From a virus, in IMG/VR virus record IMGVR_UViG_3300030390_000634, positions 1-42,062 of that record: DNA of 42,062 bases; one strand, 5' to 3'. Below, one piece after another: positions 1-6,055 of this stretch. Under the pieces are notes generated by a model that did no database searches, was not told the DNA's origin, and was given only the letters and a program-made list of their open reading frames with translations. Made by a program: the position numbers and the translations under genes. Position 1 is the first letter of the stretch, and the number at the start of each line of letters is the position of its first letter.

Positions 1-26
1 AGTACTTAAAATAACTCAACAGCAGT

Positions 27-1202
27 ATGACAACTTCCAGCAGAACCTCTAGGCAAATAGAGATAGTTCAAAAGTTTGCTGATAACAAAGGTAGAGGTAC
101 ATTACTAGCAGCTACAGGCTTTGGTAAGACTTACACAGCAATCATGGTTATACTACGATTGCTTAAGTCTAGACCAAAAGCTAAAGTGCTAGTAGTTGTG
201 CCAACTATCAACCTTAAGAATCAGTGGAACAAAGAGCTAACTAAACACAGAGTTGTAAAGAACTGCGAAGTAATAGTAATCAACACAGCGTACAAGAATA
301 AGTATGAATGTGATCTATTAATTTGTGATGAGTTACATGCTTACGGTGCTGAACAGTTTATTAAGGTGTTTGACACAGTTAAGTATGAATTTATATTTGG
401 TTTGACAGCTACAATAGAGCGTACAGATGGTATGCACGAAGTATTGCTAGAATATGCACCTGTTATTGATGAAGTTCCTATTGAGGAATGTCATACAAAT
501 GGATGGGTGAGCGATTACCTTGTGTATAATCTTGCAGTACCTATGCTAAAAGACGAGCAGCAGCTCTACAACAAAGCTAACGCACAGTTTAGATATGCAG
601 CAAGTCAAATAGGCTTTGGTGGAGCACAATCATTTAACAATGCTAAACAGTATTTGAGTGATCCAAGCGCACCACCTGAGATGAAAGCTATGGCTGCTAT
701 TTACTACAATGCTATGCGTAAGCGTGGTGATGTATGTAAAAACTCTAAAGCTAAAATACCTGTTATCAAAGAGATTCTTACCACATTTAATGACCGTAAA
801 GCATTATTATTTAGTGCTTCTACAAACTTTGCAGATGAGGTACAAGAAGAACTTGGTAGTATATGTCTTAGTTTTCATAGTAAGCGTACAAAGAAGCAGC
901 AAGCAGAGATACTTAGAAAGTTTAAAGATGGTAGAACAAAACAACGTGTGATAAGCTCAGTAAAGGCTTTGAATGCAGGTTTTGATGTACCAGATTGCTC
1001 TCTTGGTATTGTGGCTGCAGGTAATTCTAAAAAGCTAGACAACATACAGCGTACAGGTCGTATCATTAGATATGTACCAGGTAAAACAGCTGTAATTATT
1101 AATCTCTATGCGCCTGACACACAGGAAGTATCTTGGCTCAACAAGCGTCAAGAAGGACAAGATGTAAGATGGGTAAATAGTGTAGAAGAAATAACAGTTT
1201 AA
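27..1202 (+). CDS. Superfamily 2 DNA/RNA helicase (UvsW/DEAH-like)
   Basis: Probable ATP-dependent nucleic-acid translocase acting in phage replication, recombination or fork remodelling. Visible motifs in this 391-aa protein are Walker A ATGFGKT (residues 29-35), the DEAH-type box DELH (101-104), motif III GLTAT (125-129), motif V around ALNAGFDVPD, and the arginine-finger motif QRTGRIIR (341-348). Both RecA-like lobes are therefore complete. The ATG at 27 is the first start after an in-frame stop at 12-14, so the gene is not truncated by the window edge. It lies alone before a 271-bp non-coding gap, so it probably ends a transcription unit entering from the left. Small phage SF2 helicases of this type resemble T4 UvsW and the XPB/Ssl2-like group; which of these is nearest cannot be decided by eye. 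Confidence 0.9.
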   Translation: MTTSSRTSRQIEIVQKFADNKGRGTLLAATGFGKTYTAIMVILRLLKSRPKAKVLVVVPTINLKNQWNKELTKHRVVKNCEVIVINTAYKNKYECDLLICDELHAYGAEQFIKVFDTVKYEFIFGLTATIERTDGMHEVLLEYAPVIDEVPIEECHTNGWVSDYLVYNLAVPMLKDEQQLYNKANAQFRYAASQIGFGGAQSFNNAKQYLSDPSAPPEMKAMAAIYYNAMRKRGDVCKNSKAKIPVIKEILTTFNDRKALLFSASTNFADEVQEELGSICLSFHSKRTKKQQAEILRKFKDGRTKQRVISSVKALNAGFDVPDCSLGIVAAGNSKKLDNIQRTGRIIRYVPGKTAVIINLYAPDTQEVSWLNKRQEGQDVRWVNSVEEITV

Positions 1203-1271
1203 ACATAGCTAGTGGTAATGTCTCAACAATACCAATAAGACTACAGGCTGTGTAAATTAGGTAAGAGAATT

Positions 1272-1281
1272 GAGTGCACTC
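1272..1281. repeat. 10-bp perfect palindrome GAGTGCACTC
   Basis: A perfect 10-bp palindrome in the non-coding stretch between the SF2 helicase and the small exported-protein gene. It could be an operator half-site pair or just part of an RNA structure. Nothing else in the window repeats it as far as I could see. No function can be assigned. Confidence 0.3.
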
Positions 1282-1299
1282 TTTTAAGACCGTGATTCC

Positions 1300-1340
1300 A
1301 GGCGATACTGCCAAACCACATGGCGCCTATTTTATTATTA
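1300..1340 (+). terminator. Possible intrinsic terminator after the helicase gene
   Basis: AGGCG (1300-1304) pairs with CGCCT (1324-1328). Inside, CCA can pair with TGG across a short AACCACA-type loop, leaving a left-side bulge. A T-rich but interrupted tract (ATTTTATTATTAT) follows at once. The position 98 nt after the helicase stop and before the next gene set suits a terminator, but the T tract is imperfect and the stem bulged, so it may instead be part of a structured leader. Confidence 0.35.
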
Positions 1341-1350
1341 TGCTAAATCG

Positions 1351-1408
1351 TACCCCAACGGGTATAAAATGACTTGATAAGTGATTAATTATACCCTAAC
1401 GGGTGTAA
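1351..1408 (+). promoter_or_regulatory. Tandem small-hairpin repeat, candidate phage promoter or operator
   Basis: Two near-identical 17-nt elements, TACCCCAACGGGTATAA (1351-1367) and TACCCTAACGGGTGTAA (1392-1408), match at 15 of 17 positions with starts 41 nt apart. Each folds into a hairpin with a 4-nt loop: TACCC/GGGTA around CAAC in the first, ATACCC/GGGTGT (one G-T pair) around TAAC in the second. The mismatches fall in the loop and at a pair kept by wobble, so the fold is preserved. They lie in the only large gap of the early block, upstream of the small exported-protein operon. Candidate roles are a promoter for the virion RNA polymerase, a tandem operator, or RNA processing hairpins. 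The function is inferred; the repeat and fold are seen directly. Confidence 0.45.
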
Positions 1409-1418
1409 TACCGCATAC

Positions 1419-1449
1419 ATGAGCCGAATAGAAAAACTAATTGGCTCAT
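1419..1449 (+). promoter_or_regulatory. Leader hairpin before the small-gene operon
   Basis: ATGAGCC (1419-1425) pairs perfectly with GGCTCAT (1443-1449) over 7 bp with a 17-nt A-rich loop, ending 24 nt before the next start codon. An AT-rich tract follows. It could be an attenuator, a transcript-stabilising 5' hairpin or a weak terminator. With the two smaller hairpins upstream it makes the stretch 1203-1473 an unusually structured non-coding region; I see no tRNA and no convincing ORF in it. Confidence 0.35.
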
Positions 1450-1473
1450 ATATTATTAACTAAAAATTAAATT

Positions 1474-1746
1474 ATGAAAAACATTTTAATTCTAATTGCA
1501 AGTGTTTTTACATTTTTAACGTGTACTGCGCAAGAATACTATGCTATCACAGCAACAACAAATAACGATTGCTATCAGCAAAGCTTAAATTTAAAAGTTG
1601 AAGCAGATTGTTACAATGCTACATGCACTGTAAAAGCAGTGGAAATTGTTGTTGTAGGAGATAACATTAAAACACCTTTTTCGTATTGCTCTAATAAAAG
1701 ATATTCTTTGCAATATAAAGAAGATATATATTATTTTAAACTTTAA
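1474..1746 (+). CDS. Small exported Cys-containing protein of unknown function
   Basis: A 90-aa protein with a clear N-terminal signal peptide: a Lys after Met, a hydrophobic core over about residues 4-17, then the LTCTAQ region. The Cys in LTC could be a lipidation site, but Thr at -1 is a poor lipobox; cleavage after CTAQ is the other reading. The mature part is short and holds further cysteines (in DCYQ, DCYNATC and YCSNK) that could form disulfides in the periplasm. It is the first gene after the hairpin-rich non-coding region and is followed two nucleotides later by a membrane-protein start. Plausible roles are superinfection exclusion, envelope modification or lysis control, but nothing in the sequence decides. 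The start follows an A-rich leader without a Shine-Dalgarno sequence. Confidence 0.7.
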   Translation: MKNILILIASVFTFLTCTAQEYYAITATTNNDCYQQSLNLKVEADCYNATCTVKAVEIVVVGDNIKTPFSYCSNKRYSLQYKEDIYYFKL

Positions 1747-1748
1747 TT

Positions 1749-2024
1749 ATGATAACACAATTAGCATTAGGTATAGTATGCCTAGTAAGTCTGTACATAG
1801 TATGGATGATGATTAAAACAAAAAAAGTGAAAGATGTGCATATAAATGCAACAGCTTATAACCTAAAAAAACAAAAAAACAATGGCTCTAACGCAGGAAG
1901 AAAAAATAAACACAATAGTAGAAATACTGGAAAAGCACAACAAGGTGCACGAAAACATGGAAAGTCAGCTAAAACTAATAACAGACTTTCTAAACACAAC
2001 AGCGGAACAAGTAGTAAAGATTAA
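1749..2024 (+). CDS. Small single-pass membrane protein with basic low-complexity tail
   Basis: The first 22 residues form one transmembrane helix followed by a KTKKVKD basic patch, which by the positive-inside rule puts the C-terminus in the cytoplasm. From about residue 45 the 91-aa protein becomes Asn/Lys/Ser/Gly-rich. That stretch overlaps, in another frame, a 59-aa coiled-coil-like ORF (1882-2061) that looks more protein-like, so the tail may be an out-of-frame consequence of that gene. Tight spacing after the exported protein (stop at 1744-1746, ATG at 1749) supports the start. An A-rich run at 1865-1880 includes an in-frame A-AAA-AAC heptamer. A -1 slip there would end the protein after three more codons. 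Function unknown. Confidence 0.5.
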   Translation: MITQLALGIVCLVSLYIVWMMIKTKKVKDVHINATAYNLKKQKNNGSNAGRKNKHNSRNTGKAQQGARKHGKSAKTNNRLSKHNSGTSSKD

Positions 2025-2061
2025 AAAACAATTGCGTGATACTACAGAAAGTAACGCGTAA
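1882..2061 (+). CDS. Small coiled-coil-like protein
   Basis: A 59-aa ORF starting MALTQEEKIN and ending DTTESNA, rich in Glu, Lys, Leu and Ile with heptad-like spacing, so probably one long helix or a short coiled coil. It lies almost wholly over the tail of the preceding membrane-protein ORF in the +1 frame. The next gene's best ATG begins 4 nt after its stop. Its composition is far more protein-like than the overlapping frame, which is why I list it. Its ATG directly follows the A-rich run, which could act as a ribosome-attracting sequence as in Bacteroidetes leaders, or allow a frameshift fusion to the upstream membrane helix. Function unknown. Confidence 0.55.
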   Translation: MALTQEEKINTIVEILEKHNKVHENMESQLKLITDFLNTTAEQVVKIKKQLRDTTESNA

Positions 2062-2065
2062 ATCA

Positions 2066-2893
2066 ATGTTGATAAGACCATCAGGTCGTAGCACAGATTT
2101 TATATCCCCCTCATTTGGCTACGGTTGTTTATACAATTGCTCATATTGTTACATGAAACGACACAAACCTGATGGTCTATCAATATCTACAAACACAGGC
2201 GACATACTTACAGCAATAAATAACCACGCATACTTTACACCTGTAGAGAAACCTAATCAAACGCACGCAGACTATACTACCTACGACATTAGTTGTAACG
2301 AAGACTTTGCACTGCATGCTAAATACCATGATTGGGAAAGAATCTTTGAATTCTTTAAAACTCACCCTGTTGCAATGGGTGCATTTGCTACTAAGTATGT
2401 TAACCCTAATCTAATTAACTTTGATCCGCAAGGTAAAATACGTATTAGATTTAGTTTGATGCCACAGCACATGTCTGACATTCATGAGCCTAACACATCT
2501 AAAATCATTGATAGAATTAAAGCTATTAATGCATTTATAGATGCAGGATACAATGTCCATGTGAACTTTAGCCCAATTATTATAGAAGACAATTGGCTAG
2601 AGGATTATAGATACTTGTTTGATATGATGAACGATTACGTTGATTATAAAGATCAAGTACATGCAGAAGTAATATTTTTAACTCACAATGAAAAGAAACA
2701 TGAAGAAAACTTAAAGAAACACCCTGAAACAGAGTTAGATCTCTGGAACCCAGCTATACAAGAAGAGAAAGTCTCGCAGTATGGTGGAACCAATATAAGG
2801 TATGCTCGACACTTAAAGCCTCTATACATAGATGCATTTAAAGCAGTGCACGAAAAAACAATACCTTGGAACACAATCAGATACATATTTTAA
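2066..2893 (+). CDS. Radical SAM protein, spore photoproduct lyase-like
   Basis: Begins MLIRPSGRST and has a radical SAM cluster motif GCLYNCSYCYM with Cys 21, 25 and 28 (CxxxCxxC), which binds a 4Fe-4S cluster and S-adenosylmethionine. The YCYM ending and the later RIRFSLMPQ segment recall the spore photoproduct lyase (SplB) family, which repairs thymine dimers by radical chemistry. The 275-aa length suits a compact SPL-like protein. A GTG at 2036 would add ten residues but would overlap the previous small ORF; the ATG at 2066 fits between the genes. In a phage this could repair UV damage or modify a nucleic acid. Family placement beyond radical SAM is by motif memory only, and the substrate is unknown. 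Confidence 0.8.
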   Translation: MLIRPSGRSTDFISPSFGYGCLYNCSYCYMKRHKPDGLSISTNTGDILTAINNHAYFTPVEKPNQTHADYTTYDISCNEDFALHAKYHDWERIFEFFKTHPVAMGAFATKYVNPNLINFDPQGKIRIRFSLMPQHMSDIHEPNTSKIIDRIKAINAFIDAGYNVHVNFSPIIIEDNWLEDYRYLFDMMNDYVDYKDQVHAEVIFLTHNEKKHEENLKKHPETELDLWNPAIQEEKVSQYGGTNIRYARHLKPLYIDAFKAVHEKTIPWNTIRYIF

Positions 2894-2894
2894 T

Positions 2895-3113
2895 ATGCCT
2901 AGTAAAGATTATTTAGATTACAATCCTCTTATACCAAAAGTTAAGAGAAAAGTTAAAGTAAAAAAAGTTAAAGAAAACATAGTAACAAAAAATATATTTG
3001 AACTAGTGTTTGGCTTTGGCTATCCTAAAACATATAACACACCAAGTGTTATGCGAACTTATAAACACCCTAAACAAGACGGAAGTAATGGCAAAATTAG
3101 TAGATTTCGCTGA
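2895..3113 (+). CDS. Small basic protein of unknown function
   Basis: The 72-aa product begins MPSKDYLDYN one nucleotide after the stop of the radical SAM gene. It has a strongly basic stretch (KVKRKVKVKKVKE, about residues 16-28) followed by an aromatic/Gly segment with FGFGYPKTYN. The basic run suggests nucleic-acid binding. An in-frame extension upstream exists but would lie inside the radical SAM gene, so the ATG at 2895 is preferred. The 3' end overlaps the next gene by 26 nt. The spacing suggests co-translation with the radical SAM protein; whether the two work together is open. Confidence 0.6.
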   Translation: MPSKDYLDYNPLIPKVKRKVKVKKVKENIVTKNIFELVFGFGYPKTYNTPSVMRTYKHPKQDGSNGKISRFR

Positions 3114-3840
3114 TCTCAGCATGATAGCAGTACCTGAGCGTACTGAGACTTACATACCAGTGAGTCACCAAGAATTAGTAACAAGAGTAAAGAAAGCAGG
3201 AATGCTTCACTACGGCAGACAACCTATTAAAACAACGTTAGAAACAAACCAAAGAGGACAACAATTGTTTGGCTCTATGGTATTTCCAAGCGATACTAAA
3301 GGTTCTGACATCTCAGTAGGATTTCGTAACTCATACGATAAAACATTACCAATAGGCTTATGTGCAGGCTCACAAATTACAGTGTGCTCTAACTTAATGT
3401 TTGTAGGTGATATTGTAAAACTACGTAAACACACTCAGAATATTGAGGAAGACATGGATGCATTAATTGCAGAATTGTTTACACAAACTGATAAATTACA
3501 CGGTAAAGCACAAGAGGATGCTAGTTATATGCACGACATACAACTTAGTAATGAGCAAGTAGGTGATTACTTTGGTCAATTGTTCGTAAATCAGAACGTT
3601 TTGAATGGCGCACAACTTAAGACAGCTACTAAAGAGTGGTTCGAATCTCAAGTATTTAAGTCTAGAAACCTATGGTCTGCTTACAATGCGTGCACTGAAG
3701 CGCTTAAAACTTCACACCCATCAAATGCTTTGGAAAACTACACTAAATTACATACATTTACAGAGGATTATATCCTAAATGAGTATAAAGCACATTTTAA
3801 TAAACAAATGATTGAAATGGAAGGTTATACTGCCGTATAA
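3088..3840 (+). CDS. DUF932-family phage/plasmid-like protein
   Basis: A 250-aa protein beginning MAKLVDFADL. The central region, with MHDIQLSNEQ-type segments and the GLCAGSQITVCSNLMF stretch, matches what I recognise of DUF932, a family common on phages and plasmids with no settled function. The ATG at 3088 is chosen over the upstream in-frame ATG at 3010 because the residues before it look like an out-of-frame copy of the previous gene. The overlap with that gene is then 26 nt. No catalytic motif is obvious. Similar proteins often lie near phage replication genes, as here. Confidence 0.7.
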   Translation: MAKLVDFADLSMIAVPERTETYIPVSHQELVTRVKKAGMLHYGRQPIKTTLETNQRGQQLFGSMVFPSDTKGSDISVGFRNSYDKTLPIGLCAGSQITVCSNLMFVGDIVKLRKHTQNIEEDMDALIAELFTQTDKLHGKAQEDASYMHDIQLSNEQVGDYFGQLFVNQNVLNGAQLKTATKEWFESQVFKSRNLWSAYNACTEALKTSHPSNALENYTKLHTFTEDYILNEYKAHFNKQMIEMEGYTAV

Positions 3841-3850
3841 ATAATATAAT

Positions 3851-4078
3851 ATGAAAGACAGTCCCTACAAAGGAAAGAAGTTAGAATTTAATGAAATATG
3901 GCACTTGATGCAAGTGCTAAAATTTTATTATGACGACATTATGTTGTTGACAGCCAAAGACATAGCAGAGATTTTAAGGCTAGAGTTTGGTTGTGTACTA
4001 CAAGAAAATGACGTATCTTTAAACCTCCTTCTAGCACATCGTAGAGACAGTGATGGTAATTTAAAATGTTATGAGTAA
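3851..4078 (+). CDS. Small hypothetical protein, possible helix-turn-helix
   Basis: A 75-aa product, acidic/hydrophobic and predicted largely helical. The segment TAKDIAEILRLEF (about residues 35-47) could be the first part of a helix-turn-helix, but the second helix is not clear. It starts 10 nt after the DUF932 gene and ends by overlapping the next ATG by 8 nt (ATGAGTAA), so it is probably translationally coupled to it. Not recognised as a known family. Confidence 0.6.
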   Translation: MKDSPYKGKKLEFNEIWHLMQVLKFYYDDIMLLTAKDIAEILRLEFGCVLQENDVSLNLLLAHRRDSDGNLKCYE

Positions 4079-4226
4079 TTGTATACAATGTGAAGATGGA
4101 TTAAAATGCTTACCAGACGATTCTTTGGTAAGTTTAACTGAAGAGGAACTCGATAAATATTTAAATTGCGATGAAAGTATCTTTGAACTTAACCAAGTTG
4201 AAAGGCAATCACCTCACCCCCAGTGA
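4071..4226 (+). CDS. Small Cys-containing hypothetical protein
   Basis: A 51-aa ORF beginning MSNCIQCEDGLKC and ending SPHPQ. Cysteines at residues 4, 7, 13 and 33 could bind a metal, and the middle is acidic. The start overlaps the stop of the upstream gene, and the 3' end overlaps the start of the next gene by 56 nt. Support comes from protein-like composition and from filling what would otherwise be a 92-bp gap in a very compact operon. Function unknown. Confidence 0.5.
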   Translation: MSNCIQCEDGLKCLPDDSLVSLTEEELDKYLNCDESIFELNQVERQSPHPQ

Positions 4227-4710
4227 GTTTGTATACCTTTTCCTTAAAAGTGGAGGAGAAAAGCAAATTCAAAAGTACTTAGAAATTTTACCCGTTGACA
4301 GAGAAAAACTACAGACACGAGGCTTTATTAAAATAATGCCCGACGAGTCACTTACACTCCGTCAAAAAGCGTTGGATTTATTTACAGTACGGGGATGCGA
4401 AGATTGCTGGAATCAATTTGCAATTGCTTACCCTAGGAAGGATAGAGGTAGGCCTCTCCATAATGATATGAAGCGTAACAAGCTTAAATACATAACATTA
4501 ATAGAGAGAAAACCAGGCTTGCATGAAACTATAATCAATGCTATTGCAGCAGAACACGAGGATAGAAAGCAAGCAAGCTACACTAATGATTTTCGTCCGC
4601 CGTGGAAGATGATGAGCTCATACTTAAACCAAGAAGCTTGGACTATGTATGAAGGAGTTGAACCACCTAAACCTTCGGACGAACAAAACTATGGAGGAGA
4701 TTTAATATGA
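4171..4710 (+). CDS. Putative replication initiator or helicase-loader protein
   Basis: A 179-aa protein directly before the DnaB-like helicase, overlapping it by 4 nt (ATGA). The N-terminal half (LTPSEF... then GFIKIMPDESLTLRQKA) has the spacing of a winged helix, with a hairpin-like IKIMPD turn. The C-terminal segment with MSSYLNQEAWTMYE resembles the YLNQ-x-x-W end motif seen in many phage replisome-organiser and DnaD-like proteins. Together with its place this suggests it loads the helicase or recognises the origin. This is inference from motif shape and context; a general DNA-binding role is the alternative. Confidence 0.5.
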   Translation: MKVSLNLTKLKGNHLTPSEFVYLFLKSGGEKQIQKYLEILPVDREKLQTRGFIKIMPDESLTLRQKALDLFTVRGCEDCWNQFAIAYPRKDRGRPLHNDMKRNKLKYITLIERKPGLHETIINAIAAEHEDRKQASYTNDFRPPWKMMSSYLNQEAWTMYEGVEPPKPSDEQNYGGDLI

Positions 4711-5714
4711 ATGAAGAACAAAAGCCATTACCGTGGCGCCACATTTCAGAAGCATCTAGTGCAGCATTACGCTACATTGATGGTAGACGTAAAGGCACAA
4801 TTAAATCTCTTGCTACACCTTGGAAAAAGTTTAACAACATTTCTATGGGTGGTATAGAATGGCAGACTATCACAACTATTGCTGGTATGTCTGGTAGCGG
4901 TAAAACTGCAGTGCTAGGTCAACTTGAGACAGGATTGAAAGATCTTAACGAAAAGGATGACTTTGCAATACTCTCATTTAACTTTGAGATGCTTTCTTCT
5001 CGGCTAATTGGCCGTAAACTTAGTAATAAGATGAAACTTACTACACAGCAGCTATATAGCTCGTCAGAAAACTTTACGTTGAATGACAATTACTATATGA
5101 ATGCAGTACAAGAAGCTCGCAAGTTAAATAAGTATGATATAAACTATGTAGATATACCAGGTAGTGTTAAAGCTCTAGAGGCAACTATATTAAAGTTTTC
5201 TAAAGACAAAGACAAGCCTGTTATAGTTATGTTAGATCATACTTTGCTTGTAAAGAAGGTTGGAGGAGCGCAAGATAGAGATCTTCTCTATGATTTGATG
5301 GCTATGTTTAATGGATTAAAAAAAGTTATTAGAGTGTCATTTATTCTAATATCTCAAATGAACCGTAACATAGAAAATTCAGAGCGCATCCAAAACCCTG
5401 ATTTACATTACCCTAAGAAGCAAGACATCTTCGGTGCAGATGCATGTTATATGTATTCTGACATCGTAGTGGTAACACACCGTCCAGAGATGCTTGGTAT
5501 TAGGGCATATGGCCCAAAGAGATGGCCTACAACTAATGCTATATTTTGGCATTACTTGAAGGTCAGGGAGGGCGAGCCTTGCATTGCTTTAATGGAGAAT
5601 GATTTGGCGCATAATCAAATATTAGACGCTAAACCAGCAAGCTATTCAAGCAATGAAAATCAAGAAGTACGAGAAGAGGGTGTCAGTGATACTACTCAAC
5701 AAGCCCAAGGCTAG
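4707..5714 (+). CDS. DnaB-like replicative DNA helicase (superfamily 4)
   Basis: Unwinds DNA at the replication fork as a ring hexamer. Visible in 335 aa are Walker A GMSGSGKT (60-67), the FNFEM segment with its catalytic Glu (94), Walker B VIVMLDH (Asp 177), motif H3 SQMNR (216-220), and an AD..MYSDIVVVTHRPE stretch matching the DnaB motif 4 region. The protein is shorter than bacterial DnaB (about 450 aa) and seems to lack the usual N-terminal domain, so it is mainly the RecA-like motor, as in many phages. It is coupled to the upstream putative loader and overlapped by 62 nt by the next gene. A RecA/KaiC-like ATPase is the alternative, but the FNFEM and SQMNR motifs favour DnaB. Confidence 0.85.
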   Translation: MNEEQKPLPWRHISEASSAALRYIDGRRKGTIKSLATPWKKFNNISMGGIEWQTITTIAGMSGSGKTAVLGQLETGLKDLNEKDDFAILSFNFEMLSSRLIGRKLSNKMKLTTQQLYSSSENFTLNDNYYMNAVQEARKLNKYDINYVDIPGSVKALEATILKFSKDKDKPVIVMLDHTLLVKKVGGAQDRDLLYDLMAMFNGLKKVIRVSFILISQMNRNIENSERIQNPDLHYPKKQDIFGADACYMYSDIVVVTHRPEMLGIRAYGPKRWPTTNAIFWHYLKVREGEPCIALMENDLAHNQILDAKPASYSSNENQEVREEGVSDTTQQAQG

Positions 5715-5949
5715 AGACTGTGATTATGTTCTATATGGTTTTATCTTATTGGCTTACAATATTGATATAACAACTCTAAGCACTAGAGATTTTCTAAAAG
5801 GTTTACACAGCAAACAATACCCGTCTTTCGAGGGGGTAGGACGTTGTCGTCGTAAATTACAAGAAAAGCACAAAGAGCTTAGAGGTACCAAATGGAATGC
5901 AAGACACGCAGAACAAGAAAAAGTAAAAACCGAAATTAATCTATTTTAA
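5653..5949 (+). CDS. Small conserved-looking phage protein of unknown function
   Basis: A 98-aa product overlapping the helicase C-terminus by 62 nt. The C-terminal part, with VGRCRRKLQEKHKELRG and a basic/acidic HAEQEKVK tail, looks like a short family that recurs in Bacteroidetes and other phages near replication genes. The RRKLQEKHPELRG-type signature is what I recognise. It is probably a small helical nucleic-acid-binding or replisome-associated protein. The start could be later, but no other in-frame ATG exists; the ATG at 5653 is retained. Function unknown. Confidence 0.65.
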   Translation: MKIKKYEKRVSVILLNKPKARDCDYVLYGFILLAYNIDITTLSTRDFLKGLHSKQYPSFEGVGRCRRKLQEKHKELRGTKWNARHAEQEKVKTEINLF

Positions 5950-5950
5950 C

Positions 5951-6055
5951 ATGACTTATTATTGCAAAGATTGTGACGACGATTGGATTACAACCACAAA
6001 AGAAACCAATTGTACACAATGCCTAGGAACTAATATTGTAAAAACAGAAAACTAA
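5951..6055 (+). CDS. Mini zinc-ribbon protein, 34 residues
   Basis: A 34-residue ORF, MTYYCKDCDDDW to IVKTEN, with two zinc knuckles: CKDC (Cys 5 and 8) and CTQC (Cys 21 and 24), twelve residues apart. This is a minimal zinc-ribbon layout. It starts one nucleotide after the previous stop and ends in a TAATG overlap with the Sak4-like ATPase gene, so it exactly fills the gap and is almost surely translated. Tiny zinc ribbons often act as nucleic-acid or protein adaptors. Here it sits between the helicase and recombination modules, but no partner can be named. Confidence 0.7.
   Translation: MTYYCKDCDDDWITTTKETNCTQCLGTNIVKTEN

Noticed and set aside
1203-1350. A tRNA gene in the non-coding stretch after the SF2 helicase
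   Set aside because: No acceptor stem pairing, no proper T-arm GTTCGA-type loop with a 5-bp stem, and no anticodon arm could be assembled.
1351-1408. A short CRISPR array
   Set aside because: Only two 17-nt elements with a 24-nt gap; each is a small hairpin and there is no third repeat or leader.
1474-2061. A spanin pair (lipoprotein plus membrane-anchored coiled coil)
   Set aside because: The membrane helix has its basic side after the helix, so the tail is predicted cytoplasmic; the lipobox is weak and the genes are in the early block, not near lysis genes.
3010-3087. N-terminal extension of the DUF932 protein from the ATG at 3010
   Set aside because: The extra residues lie in the other frame of a better supported small basic gene and look out of frame; the ATG at 3088 gives a family-like start.
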